From Pseudonocardia sp. T1-2H (GTDB lineage: Bacteria > Actinomycetota > Actinomycetes > Mycobacteriales > Pseudonocardiaceae): a DNA stretch of 64,000 nt. Made by a program: the position numbers and the translations under genes. Below the pieces are notes generated by a model. The model was not told where the DNA came from and did not search any database. It worked only from the letters and a program-made list of their open reading frames with translations. The DNA lies in contig NZ_JBBPCL010000001.1 in assembly GCF_038039215.1 (NCBI RefSeq), forward strand, positions 6,200,001 to 6,264,000. Direction: 5' to 3'. Shown piece after piece: positions 34,838 to 43,577 of this stretch. Position 1 is the first letter of the stretch. Each line of letters starts with the position of its first letter.

Positions 34838-36040
34838 TCAGCAGGGAGCCTGGCCCATGAGGGACTGCACGGTGCGCTGGCCGATCACCTTCGGCGTGCC
34901 GTCGGTGTAGGTCTTGAGCAGCATCGGGCGGCCCGACGGGATGTGGCAGTCGGCGGTAAAGGTGGTCGGCCCGAGCAGCAGGTCCTCGTTCGTGAACCTG
35001 TCCAGCTCGGCCTTGACCGCCGCGGTGTCGGTGGAGCCGGCCCGCTCGACGGCGCGGGCGATCGCCTGGACGATCGAGTACCCCTCGAGCGGGTAGTTCG
35101 CGCTGGCGGCGGGCTCGCCCGTCCGCTGCTGGAGGCGGGTGAAGAACTCGTTGCGCGCGGGGACCGGGTCGTCGCCGTTCAGGCCGCCGGCGGACAGGAT
35201 GGTGAAGTCCGAGAGCCCGGGCACCGCGTCGGTCCAGTAGGTGCCGTCGAACGCGGCCGAGCCGAGCAGCGGCTGGGTCAGGCCCGCGGCGCGGAGCTGG
35301 CGCAGCAGGGTGGCGCCGCCGGGCGGGTAGCTGGCCACGAGGATGACGTCGGGGTTGGCGCGCTGCGCGGCCGCGATCTGCGAGGCGGCCGACTCGTCGC
35401 CGTTCTGGTAGGTCTCCTTGCCCACCAGCGTCCCGCCGAGGTCCGTCCACCGCTTCTCGAAGAAGTCCCCGACGACCTGGGAGTACTCCAGGCCCTGGTC
35501 GGTGATCACGAACGGCCGGCTGTAGCCCTTCTCCTTCGCGTACTCCGCGAGCAGCGCTCCCTCGGTGCGCGAGCCGGGGTAGAAGTTGTAGGTCATCGGG
35601 CCGACGCCGTCGACGCCGTAGAGCGGGCCGCCGGCGCAGCCCAGCGCGATCTTCCCGGCGTCGTTGGCGACCCGGGCGGCGGGCCCGCCGATGTCGAAGT
35701 CACAGGAGGTCACCACGAACTCCGCCCCCTGGTCGAGGACGTCCTGTGCCGCGGTCTGGATCTTCGATACGTCGGTCTCGTTGTTGGTGGTGATCATCTT
35801 GAGTTGCCGGCCGAGGACGCCGCCCCGGGCGTTGATGTCGTCGACGGCCAGCTGCATGCCCTGCTGTACCGGGATGTCGAAGACGGACATGAAGCCGGTG
35901 GTCCCGGCCGTCTGGCCGATCACGATGGGCTCGGCGGAGCCGGGCTCACCGCGGGCTGCTCCTCCGGAGGAGCAGCCCGCGGCGAGCGCGGCGAGGACTG
36001 TCAGGGGCGCGATCGCGCGCCACGCGCGGGTGTGTCGCAT
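34838..36040 (-). CDS. Substrate-binding lipoprotein of the branched-chain-type ABC importer (LivK family)
   Basis: A 400-residue type I periplasmic-binding lipoprotein. MRHTRAWRAIAPLTVLAALA, then AG-Cys23, is a clear lipobox. The mature protein starts EPIVIGQTAGTTG and has AVDDINARGGVLGRQLKMIT, VVTSCDFDIGGPAARVANDA and VASYPPGGATLLRQLRAAGL. Family members bind amino acids, amides, urea and aromatic acids. With DUF917, HyuA and a molybdenum hydroxylase in the same operon, a nitrogen-containing ring compound is a better guess than leucine. Confidence 0.9.
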   Translation of the reverse strand: MRHTRAWRAIAPLTVLAALAAGCSSGGAARGEPGSAEPIVIGQTAGTTGFMSVFDIPVQQGMQLAVDDINARGGVLGRQLKMITTNNETDVSKIQTAAQDVLDQGAEFVVTSCDFDIGGPAARVANDAGKIALGCAGGPLYGVDGVGPMTYNFYPGSRTEGALLAEYAKEKGYSRPFVITDQGLEYSQVVGDFFEKRWTDLGGTLVGKETYQNGDESAASQIAAAQRANPDVILVASYPPGGATLLRQLRAAGLTQPLLGSAAFDGTYWTDAVPGLSDFTILSAGGLNGDDPVPARNEFFTRLQQRTGEPAASANYPLEGYSIVQAIARAVERAGSTDTAAVKAELDRFTNEDLLLGPTTFTADCHIPSGRPMLLKTYTDGTPKVIGQRTVQSLMGQAPC

Positions 36041-36162
36041 CGGGTGGGGCTCCGTTTCGGGGGAAGGGGGCACTGCGTCGTGCGGGGGACTCGCAGGGGC
36101 GTGCTCCCGGGCGGGGCTCCCGGGTCGTGCGGCGTGGCGCGCCAGGTGGTCGCGCCCCGTGG

Positions 36163-37728
36163 TCACATCCGGCCGAGGGGCCCGGCGGCCTTCACCCGGA
36201 TCCGGACCACCGGTTCGGTGAGGTACGCCATCGGGACCTCCTCGACCTCGACGATCTCGACGGCCGCCGGGTCGGCGCCGGCGCTGATCGCCTCGTCCTT
36301 CGCGGCCGCGCAGGCGAGGTCCAGGACCTCCTGACGGTCCCGGCCCGCCAGCTTGAACACCTTGTCCACCTGGCCGGACACCGAGGCGATGGCGGCGCCG
36401 ATGGCGTTGGCCACGTCGTAGTTCTCCGGCCGCACGATCTGCGCGACGCCCGGCACCTCGGGCGGGAGGATGACGCTCCCGCCGCCGACGACCACCAGCG
36501 GGACCGGTCCGCGCGCGGTCTTGATCTGGTCGGTGGCGACGAAGACCAGCTCGTCGGCCCGGCGCAGCGCCGCGGCCAGCAGTTCCTCGTGCCCGGCGAC
36601 GGCGCCGGCGTCGCCCATGCTCGCGCGGCCGCCGGCGACGGCGGCGTCGGACAGCGTGGGGGTGGCGCCCCCGAAGACCAGGGCCTCCTCGCGGAGGCGG
36701 TAGCCGACGCTCTCCGGGCCGACCCGGACGTCCTCGGCCGACCCGGTGACCCGCGTGCCGCCCCCGACGGCGATGGCCACCAGGTCGGGCATCCGGAAGT
36801 TGGTGCGCACGCCGCCGATGTCGGTCGGGGTGCTCGACTCCCGGGGGAACCCGTTGAGCAGCATGCCGACGTCGCTGGAGGTGCCGCCGACGTCGACCAC
36901 CACGGCGTCGCTGACGTCCGCCAGGTAACAGGCGCCGCGCATGCTGTTCGCCGGGCCGCTGCCGATGGTGAGCACCGGGAACCGCAGCACGTAGTCCAGG
37001 CCCATGAGGGTGCCGTCGTTCTGCGTCAGGAAGGCGACGGCGTCGATCCCGTTCTGTGCCAGAGCGGCGGTGAGCCCGTGCACCACCTTGTGCGCGACGC
37101 CGACGAGCGCGGCGTTGAGGATGCAGGCGTTCTCCCGCTCCAGCAGGCCGAGCGCGCCGATCCCCTGGGAGAGGCTGACGGGGATGTCCGGGCCGAGCAC
37201 CTCCCGCACGACCTGCTCGGCCTCCTGCTCGTGGTCCCCCGAGACCGGCGAGAACACCCCGGAGATGGCGACCGCCTCCGCGCTGTCGCCGACCTTCTCG
37301 AGGAAGCGGGCCACCTCGTCGCGGCCGAAGGGGACCAGCGGCACCCCGGTGACCTCGCTGCCGCCCGGCACGACCACCTCACCCGCGGACACCACCTGCC
37401 GCAGGTCGTCCGGCCAGTCGGAGAAGGGCGGGATCGACACGGTGGCCGGCGCCCCGATCCGGACGACGGCGACCTTGAGCAGGTCGCGGCGCTCCAGGAT
37501 CGCGTTGGTGGCGTGGGTGGTGCCGAGCATGACGTGGGTGATCCGCTCGACGGGCTGGTCGATCTGCCCCAGCACCGCCTCCAGCGCGCTGGTGATACCG
37601 CTGGTGAGATCGGGCGTCGTCGGGGTCTTGTGCTTGGCGAGCAAGCGGTTCGCGGAGTCGAGGACGACGGCGTCGGTGTTGGTGCCGCCGACGTCGATCC
37701 CGATCCTGAGGTCAACCGACCCGGGCAT
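36163..37728 (-). CDS. Hydantoinase/oxoprolinase family protein (HyuA type)
   Basis: A 521-residue protein of the N-methylhydantoinase A/5-oxoprolinase A family, ATP-dependent enzymes that open cyclic amides or imides. LRIGIDVGGTNTDAVVLDSA is the actin-like phosphate loop, HVMLGTTHATNAILERRDLL and LTIGSGPANSMRGACYLADV follow, and VVVDVGGTSSDVGMLLNGFP is the second nucleotide motif. Length matches short HyuA proteins encoded next to DUF917. It overlaps the DUF917 gene by 17 bases. No separate HyuB subunit is present, which fits HyuA/DUF917 pairs of unknown substrate. Confidence 0.9.
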   Translation of the reverse strand: MPGSVDLRIGIDVGGTNTDAVVLDSANRLLAKHKTPTTPDLTSGITSALEAVLGQIDQPVERITHVMLGTTHATNAILERRDLLKVAVVRIGAPATVSIPPFSDWPDDLRQVVSAGEVVVPGGSEVTGVPLVPFGRDEVARFLEKVGDSAEAVAISGVFSPVSGDHEQEAEQVVREVLGPDIPVSLSQGIGALGLLERENACILNAALVGVAHKVVHGLTAALAQNGIDAVAFLTQNDGTLMGLDYVLRFPVLTIGSGPANSMRGACYLADVSDAVVVDVGGTSSDVGMLLNGFPRESSTPTDIGGVRTNFRMPDLVAIAVGGGTRVTGSAEDVRVGPESVGYRLREEALVFGGATPTLSDAAVAGGRASMGDAGAVAGHEELLAAALRRADELVFVATDQIKTARGPVPLVVVGGGSVILPPEVPGVAQIVRPENYDVANAIGAAIASVSGQVDKVFKLAGRDRQEVLDLACAAAKDEAISAGADPAAVEIVEVEEVPMAYLTEPVVRIRVKAAGPLGRM

Positions 37729-38803
37729 GGCGGTCCTCCACGGGGACGTAGTCGAGGTCGTAGCCGAAGGCGCGCGGGCCGACCACGGACAGGCCGCGCT
37801 CGCTGCGCCACTGGTCGGGCGCGCGGAACACGCCGACGACCACGCGCTGCCCGTAGCGGATGTGCTCGGTGACGATGCCGCGCGCGGAGTGCCGGTCGAG
37901 CAGGGTGATGATGTCCGGGACGGTGGCCAGCGCCTCGCCGTCCTCCATCGCGACCAGGTTCTCGTTCTGGAACTCGATGCGCACCAGCCGCCCGGCGTCG
38001 TGCTCGATGCCCTCGACCACCGCCGACCCGCGGACGAAGCCGCCCGCCGTGCGCCGGTCGACGTCGACGACCTTCCCGGTGAGCAGGGGGTACAGGTCGA
38101 CCTGGGCGTCCAGGGCGCGGAAGGGGTCGTCGGTCGCGGTGCGGATGGTGCGGCCGATCTGCACCGCGCGGGACACGGTGCCGCGCAGCAGCGGGGTGGC
38201 CGCGGTGCGGGCGTCCATCGGGTAGAGGCCGGCGCAGGCGCAGCCCCCGAGCGTGGAGACGGCGTTGCGGGCCAGGCGCTCCAGCCACACGTTGTCGCGC
38301 GGCTCGAAGGTGATCACCTGCGAGCGCTCGTCGACCACGACGCACGGCCAGGAGGGGATGTCGTAGAGGTGCGGGGTGCACATCTGCAGCTCGGGGAAGG
38401 CGCGGCCCATCAGGTCGCCGTCCACCAGCGGCAGGCCGGCGTGCGCGGCCCAGGCGACCGGCAGGACCCCGTTGATCCCGCCCATCTCCAACGGCATCAG
38501 CGCGGCGACCGGGCGGTTCAGCCGCGCCTCGAACGCGGCGCGGATGACGTCGCCCTCGTTGCCGTTGGGGATCTTCTCGACCATCACCGTCGGCGCGCCG
38601 ATCATGCCCGCCGGCACGACCAGGTCGTCGGCGGCCAGCGAGTCGAGGTCGATCAGCGGCACCGGGCCGGTGCGCCGCACGGCGTTCAGCGCCATGAGCA
38701 GGCCGATCCGCGGATCACCACCACCGCCACCCGCCAGCACCGTGCAGCCGACGGACAGGTCCACCAGGTCCTGCTCGTCGAGCTTGGGAGGGTCGTTCGT
38801 CAT
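37712..38803 (-). CDS. DUF917 family protein (S-methyl-thiohydantoin desulfurase-like)
   Basis: A 363-residue protein. DLVDLSVGCTVLAGGGGGDP near the N-terminus, IGAPTVMVEKIPNG and ALMPLEMGGINGVLPVAWAA, LPLVDGDLMGRAFPELQM are the DUF917 hallmarks. The family is named after a suspected desulfurase of S-methyl thiohydantoins and commonly pairs with HyuA. It is the first gene of the operon, with ATG at 38803 preceded by a weak GGA. Exact reaction unproven; the pairing suggests action on a hydantoin-like five-membered ring. Confidence 0.88.
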   Translation of the reverse strand: MTNDPPKLDEQDLVDLSVGCTVLAGGGGGDPRIGLLMALNAVRRTGPVPLIDLDSLAADDLVVPAGMIGAPTVMVEKIPNGNEGDVIRAAFEARLNRPVAALMPLEMGGINGVLPVAWAAHAGLPLVDGDLMGRAFPELQMCTPHLYDIPSWPCVVVDERSQVITFEPRDNVWLERLARNAVSTLGGCACAGLYPMDARTAATPLLRGTVSRAVQIGRTIRTATDDPFRALDAQVDLYPLLTGKVVDVDRRTAGGFVRGSAVVEGIEHDAGRLVRIEFQNENLVAMEDGEALATVPDIITLLDRHSARGIVTEHIRYGQRVVVGVFRAPDQWRSERGLSVVGPRAFGYDLDYVPVEDRHARVG

Positions 38804-38862
38804 ATCCGGAAGGTAGGTCCGGGCGCGCCGCCACTCCATGGCCAAAGCGCCCAAGTTGAAGA

Positions 38863-38880
38863 TCGGATTGTGCAATCCGA
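38863..38880. promoter_or_regulatory. Perfect palindrome between PucR and the DUF917 operon
   Basis: TCGGATTG-TG-CAATCCGA has perfect 8-bp arms with a two-base centre. It lies in the 149-bp divergent region, 60 bases from the DUF917 ATG and 73 from the PucR GTG, and is the best operator candidate for PucR. Confidence 0.6.
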
Positions 38881-38952
38881 CGAAGTGTGTCGGAAAAGGG
38901 ACGTCAATATTTCTTGTGCACTCACACCCTGTATGCAGGTCATACTGCGCGG

Positions 38953-40461
38953 GTGAGCACGCTCGAATCGGTCGTGGACCTGCTGGCCCACCGGCACCCC
39001 GGTGCCGTCGAGGTGCTGGTCGGCCCGACCGACCGGCGGGTCGCGGACGTACGCCTCGTCGAGCAGGTCGACCAGGTCGACGACGCCCCGCCGGGTGCCC
39101 TCGTCGTCCTCGAGCGGGGGCTGGCCGCGTTGACCGGCGACTACCGGTTCGACGTGGTGGTCCGCCGGGCCGCCGCCCGCGAGGTCGCCGCGCTGGTCGT
39201 GGTGCTCCCGGAGGACGCCAGGTTGTCGCTCACGGCACTGGCGCTGGCCCGGCGCGCCGGGGTCGCCGTCATCCGGCTCGCACCGGAGGTCGACCTCACC
39301 GCCGCGGTGGGCACCATGGTCCGCCAGGCCACGGATCGGCTCAGCGTGACCGTGGACCGGGCGCGGGCGGTCTGCGAGACGATCGACGGGCGGGCCCTGG
39401 ACAGCGTCGACGTGCTGCTCGACCGGGTCGGCATGCTGCTCGGGCGGACGGTCCGCATCGGGCCCCGCCCCGAGGACGACCAGGTGCTCGCCGTCCCCGC
39501 CGGGCCCGACCACGACGGCTGGCTGTGGACCGAGCGCCCCGGCGACCCGGACGCCGACGCGCTGCTGGAGATGGTGCTGTGGCGGATCGCCGCGGAGACC
39601 ACCCGGCTCACCGCCGAACGGGTGCGCGCCGAGCAGGTGTCCCGTCGCTCGGCCGGGGAGGTGCTGGTCCAGCTGGTCGAGGCCGACCGCGGGGCCCGCG
39701 CCACCATCGCCCCGTCGGCCCGGCGGCTGGGCATCCCCGTCGACGGCTGGCACGTCGTCACCCGGATCGAGCCGGACAACCTGCTCGAGGTCACCGGCGA
39801 CGACGTCGCGGCCTACGAGATCCGCGACGAGCTGGCCTCGCTCGCCCTGCAGGCCGCCGCGAGCATGCCCGGCACCTGGCACGTCGGGCACGACCCGGCC
39901 GTCGTCCTGCTGCTGTGGACCGGCGACAACCCGCCCCGCCAGGAGACCCACGCCCGGCTCCACCGCCAGCTCGACTTCGTGCTGAAGGCCCTGGTCGGGC
40001 GGGTACCCGGACTGCGGATGTTCTGCGGGACCGGCACCGCGCGGCCGGGCATCGCCGGGCTGGCGAGCAGCGCGACCGAGGCCCGCCTGGCCGTGTCGTC
40101 GGCGCGGTTCCGCCGGCGCAGCAACGTCGCGGTGCACTTCGACTCCGTCGGCATGCGCGCCACCCTGCTCGAGTGGTACGGCTCGCCGACGGTGCAGCAG
40201 TCGATCGACCGGCTCTTCGCCCCGATCGCCGACCTCACCCCGGCCAAGCGCCAGGCGATGATCGACACCGTCTGCACCTACCTCGACCTGCAGGGCTCGG
40301 CGGCCCGCACCGCGGAGGTGCTGCACCTGCACCGCAACGCGGTGCGCTACCGGGTGCAACGCGCCTTCGAGGTGCTCGGGATCGACGAGGACGACGCGGA
40401 CCAGCGGCTGTTCCTGCATCTCGCCTGCCGAGCCCAGCGGCTCGGCGACATCAGCGCCTGA
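38953..40461 (+). CDS. PucR family transcriptional regulator
   Basis: A 502-residue regulator. The N-terminal half (DLLAHRHPGAVEVLVGPTDR, ALTGDYRFDVVVRRAAAREV) resembles PucR ligand-sensing regions; a CdaR/GGDEF-like middle follows. The C-terminal HTH_30 domain reads TYLDLQGSAARTAEVLHLHR, NAVRYRVQRAFEVLGID. PucR proteins are usually activators of purine, amide or other nitrogen catabolism. It is divergent from the DUF917-HyuA-Liv-LLM-Mo operon and probably controls it. The GTG at 38953 is the first plausible start; upstream in-frame residues overlap the promoter region. Confidence 0.88.
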   Translation: MSTLESVVDLLAHRHPGAVEVLVGPTDRRVADVRLVEQVDQVDDAPPGALVVLERGLAALTGDYRFDVVVRRAAAREVAALVVVLPEDARLSLTALALARRAGVAVIRLAPEVDLTAAVGTMVRQATDRLSVTVDRARAVCETIDGRALDSVDVLLDRVGMLLGRTVRIGPRPEDDQVLAVPAGPDHDGWLWTERPGDPDADALLEMVLWRIAAETTRLTAERVRAEQVSRRSAGEVLVQLVEADRGARATIAPSARRLGIPVDGWHVVTRIEPDNLLEVTGDDVAAYEIRDELASLALQAAASMPGTWHVGHDPAVVLLLWTGDNPPRQETHARLHRQLDFVLKALVGRVPGLRMFCGTGTARPGIAGLASSATEARLAVSSARFRRRSNVAVHFDSVGMRATLLEWYGSPTVQQSIDRLFAPIADLTPAKRQAMIDTVCTYLDLQGSAARTAEVLHLHRNAVRYRVQRAFEVLGIDEDDADQRLFLHLACRAQRLGDISA

Positions 40462-40538
40462 AGGCCGGCCCTGCTCCGGCCGCTGGCGCAGAGCACCCGG
40501 ATGGGTGAGGATCCGGTCTGCCCCGAGGAGGTGCACTC

Positions 40539-41397
40539 GTGCCGGATGCCCGGAACGTCCCACCACAACCACAGGACACGACCGACGAGGCCGACCTCGA
40601 CGCCGCGGACGTGGCCGAGAAGATCGGGGACCATCCGGTCCTGCACGCGCTCGGCCGGATCGGGCTGGTCTCCTACGGCGTGGTGCACCTGCTGATCGCC
40701 GTGCTCGCCGCCCGGATCGCGCTGGGTGGCCCCGGGCGGGCGGACAAGGCCGGCGCCCTGCAGGCCGTCGCCGCCACCGGGTTCGGGCGGGTCCTGCTCT
40801 GGGTGGTCGCCCTCGGCCTCGTCGCGCTCGTGCTGTGGCAGCTCGCCGAGGTGCTGTTCGGGCACCGCGGGCTGCCGCGCGCGCAGCGGGTCCGGCGCAC
40901 CGCGGTCGACCTGGCCGAGGCGGTCGTGTTCGGGCTGCTCGCGAAGACCGCCGCCGATGTGGCCGCCGACGGCGGCGCCCCACCGTCGTCCAAGCCCGTC
41001 CCGTCGGCGGTCCTCGAGCTTCCCGGGCGGCCCGTTCCTGCTCGTCCTGGCGGGGCTCGGGATCATCGCCGTCGCGGGGTACGCGGTGTACCGGGGGCTC
41101 AGCGAAGCGTTCCTGCGGGACCTGGACCTGCGCGGCGCCGGGCTGCGCCGGTCGCTGCTGGTGATGCGCCTGGGCCGGGTCGGCTGGCCCGCGCTCGGCG
41201 TCGCGTACGGCACGTCCGGGGTGCTGCTGGTGGTCGCGGCCGTACGCTACGACCCGACCCAGCCGGTCGGCCTCGACGCGGGCCTGAAGGCGCTCGGCGC
41301 GCAGCCGTTCGGCCAGCTGCTCCTGCTGGTGCTGGCGGTCGGGCTGGCCGTGTTCGGGGTCTACTCGCTCTTCGACGCCCGCCACCGCGCCGACTGA
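40539..41397 (+). CDS. DUF1206 family membrane protein (one indel)
   Basis: A 285-residue integral membrane protein after correction. Three repeated two-helix units typical of DUF1206 are visible: HALGRIGLVSYGVVHLLIAV, LEVLGRHRGLPRAQ-type loop, FPGGPFLLVLAGLGIIAVAG and MRLGRVGWPALGVAYGTSGV. One extra G in the run at 41025-41027 shifts the frame; removing it joins ELPGGPFLLVLAG. GTG at 40539 follows GAGGAGG. The role of DUF1206 is unknown; it is often near stress genes. Confidence 0.8.
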
Positions 41398-41413
41398 CGG
41401 CACGTCGGCCGGC

Positions 41414-42802
41414 TCAGCGGCCGGTCGCGGCGGAGTGCTCCCGGGCGCGGGCCAGCTCGCGCAGCGGGCCGTCCAGCACGCGGCTGAAGGTCGGGAAGGG
41501 CCGGACGACGTCGGCGAGGACGCGGATCGGGATCTCCGCACGGATCGCCAGGGCGAGCTCGGACACCCACTCCTCGGCCCGGCCGCCCACGCCGGTGGCT
41601 CCGACGAGCACCTCTCGTGCGGGGTCGGCCACCAGCCGCACCCAGCCCTGGTGGACGCCTTCGGTGACCGATCGCGCGGTCTCGCCGATGTCCGCCCGGG
41701 CGGTCAGCGGGTCGATCCCGGCGTCGCGGGCGCTCGCCTCCGTGTGCCCGACCGCGACGACGCTCGGGTCGGTGTAGACGGAACGCGGAACGGCCCGGTA
41801 GTCCGCTCGGGTGTCCTCGCCGCGCAGGTTCGCCGCGACCACCCGGCCCTGGTAGTCGGCGGTGTGCGTGTACGACGCGATGCCGGTGACGTCGCCGGCG
41901 GCCCAGACGTGCTCGGCGCCGACCACCCGGCACCGCTCGTCGACCGGCACCGGCGCGCCCGCCCGCACCTCGACCCCCAGGTTCTCCAGACCCAGGTCCT
42001 GCGCCCGCGGCTCGCGACCCACCGCGAGCAGCAGCCGATCGGCGTCGACGGGCCGTCCGATGTCGAGGGTCGCGCGAACCCCGGCGCCGCGCGGGGCCAC
42101 GTCGACGACCGTCGTGCCGGGCAGGGTGCGGGCGTCGAGGGTGTCGAGCCTCTCGGTGAGTGTCTCGGCGACGGCGGGCTCCTCGCGCGGGAGCAACCGG
42201 TCGGCGCGCTGCACGATGGTGACGACGGTGCCGAACGTGGCGAACAGCAGCCCGAGCTCGCAGCCCACCGGGCCACCGCCGACCACCACGAGCGACTCCG
42301 GCAGCTCGCTGGTGGTGAGCGCATCCTCGCTGGTCCACGGCGTGATCGAGCCCAGCCCCGCGATCGGCGGCAGGATCGGCACCGAACCGGTGACCAGCAC
42401 GAGGTCCCGGTAGCGGATCCGGACCCCGCCGACGTCCAGCACCCCGGGCTCGACGACCCGGCCGTCGCCGCGGAAGAGCCGGGCGCCGCTGCGGCGCAGC
42501 CGCTCGGCGGCCTCGAAATCGTCCCGGTCGTGCACGGCCTGGTCGCGGCGCCGCACCGCCTGCCGGAAGGCCAGTGCGGGGTCGACGGGCCCGAGGAAGA
42601 ACGGCGCGAACTCCGGATCGGCCGCCGTCCCCCACACCGCGGCGCTGCGCAGCATCGACTTGCTGGGCACGCACGCCAGGTACGGGCACGCCCCGCCGAC
42701 CAGTGCGCGCTCGACCACGGCGACCGAGCGGCCCTCGGCCGAGGACCAGACCGGCTCCGAACCGGGGCCCGAACCGACGACCACCACGTCGAAGGACTCC
42801 AT
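41414..42802 (-). CDS. FAD-dependent pyridine nucleotide-disulfide oxidoreductase
   Basis: A 462-residue flavoprotein of the lipoamide dehydrogenase/mercuric reductase group. FDVVVVGSGPGSEPVWSSAE is the FAD Rossmann loop, GGACPYLACVPSKSML carries the redox pair Cys-x4-Cys (usual form GGTCLNVGCIPSK), VVVGGGPVGCELGLLFATFG binds NAD(P)H and HVWAAGDVTG closes the FAD site. The C-terminal His-Glu pair of lipoamide dehydrogenase is not seen (VRPFPTFSRVL instead), so it is not a standard Lpd. Its thiol or quinone substrate is unknown. Confidence 0.87.
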   Translation of the reverse strand: MESFDVVVVGSGPGSEPVWSSAEGRSVAVVERALVGGACPYLACVPSKSMLRSAAVWGTAADPEFAPFFLGPVDPALAFRQAVRRRDQAVHDRDDFEAAERLRRSGARLFRGDGRVVEPGVLDVGGVRIRYRDLVLVTGSVPILPPIAGLGSITPWTSEDALTTSELPESLVVVGGGPVGCELGLLFATFGTVVTIVQRADRLLPREEPAVAETLTERLDTLDARTLPGTTVVDVAPRGAGVRATLDIGRPVDADRLLLAVGREPRAQDLGLENLGVEVRAGAPVPVDERCRVVGAEHVWAAGDVTGIASYTHTADYQGRVVAANLRGEDTRADYRAVPRSVYTDPSVVAVGHTEASARDAGIDPLTARADIGETARSVTEGVHQGWVRLVADPAREVLVGATGVGGRAEEWVSELALAIRAEIPIRVLADVVRPFPTFSRVLDGPLRELARAREHSAATGR

Positions 42803-43155
42803 GAGCGACGGCCTCCTCGCCAGTGGGTTGGCGGCCGATCCTCATCCACCCGGTCGGCGCCGCGCCTCGACCCCGGCGCGTGAAGTTCTCCCGCCGTTCT
42901 GGGCCCGGAAGGGGGAGCGCGGCCGCGATTCGGCGCGCCGGGGTGCCACCGCCTCGTGTGCAGCAGGTGCGGCCGCCTTCCCCGGTAGCCGGTACCGCGC
43001 TCGGTCTCGCGGGCCCAGGGAACCCGGCACACCTCATTCCGGTGGAGCGAAGCCGGTCGGCGCCCCGAGCAGCACAATCTGTGGCTGACGCCGCCGACCG
43101 GCGAGCCGGCGGGCGTGCCGTGCGCTCGCGGCGGGATCACCGAGAGGAGTTCGAC
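42803..43155. other. Intergenic region upstream of DUF2267 gene, no gene seen
   Basis: These 353 bases between divergent genes contain no frame with convincing composition and no strong hairpin. Promoters of the flavoprotein and DUF2267 genes should be here; GAGAGGAG at 43142-43149 is the ribosome site for the latter. Confidence 0.4.
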
Positions 43156-43539
43156 GTGGACGAGCAGGAGTTCTTCGCGTCCGTGGCCGCGCGCACCGGG
43201 CTCGGCCGCGAGGAGGCCGCCGACCTGACCCGGGCGACGCTGCAGGCGATCGCCCAGCGCCTGAGCGAGGGCACGGTCCGCGACCTTATGACGGGTCTGC
43301 CGGACGGCCTGGACGGGGAGGTGCGCGCGGTGAAGGGCCGTCCGTCGCGGCGGGTGGGGCTGGAGGAGATCGAGGAGAAGGTCAGCGAGCGCACGGGGCT
43401 GCGACGCGACGAGGTGCACTCGGGCTTCCGCGCCGTGCTCGCCACGTTGCGCGAGGCGGTGCCCGAGGACACCTACGAGAAGGTCGTCGGGCAGCTGCCC
43501 GGCCAGTTCCGCGACCTCGTGGCGGAGGAACCGGGCTGA
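43156..43539 (+). CDS. DUF2267 domain protein, single domain
   Basis: A 127-residue helical protein: EFFASVAARTGLGREEAADL, TRATLQAIAQRLSEGTVRDL, MTGLPDGLD, then ERTGLRRDEVHSGFRAVLAT and YEKVVGQLPGQFRDLV. It contains one full DUF2267 repeat pair. DUF2267 proteins recur in actinobacterial stress and dormancy gene sets, but their function is unknown. GTG at 43156 has GAGAGGAG upstream. It lies 38 nt before the antiporter gene, probably one transcript. Confidence 0.82.
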   Translation: MDEQEFFASVAARTGLGREEAADLTRATLQAIAQRLSEGTVRDLMTGLPDGLDGEVRAVKGRPSRRVGLEEIEEKVSERTGLRRDEVHSGFRAVLATLREAVPEDTYEKVVGQLPGQFRDLVAEEPG

Positions 43540-43577
43540 CGTCCGGGTCGTCGCCTCGGTGAGACTGGAGCCGGTGC

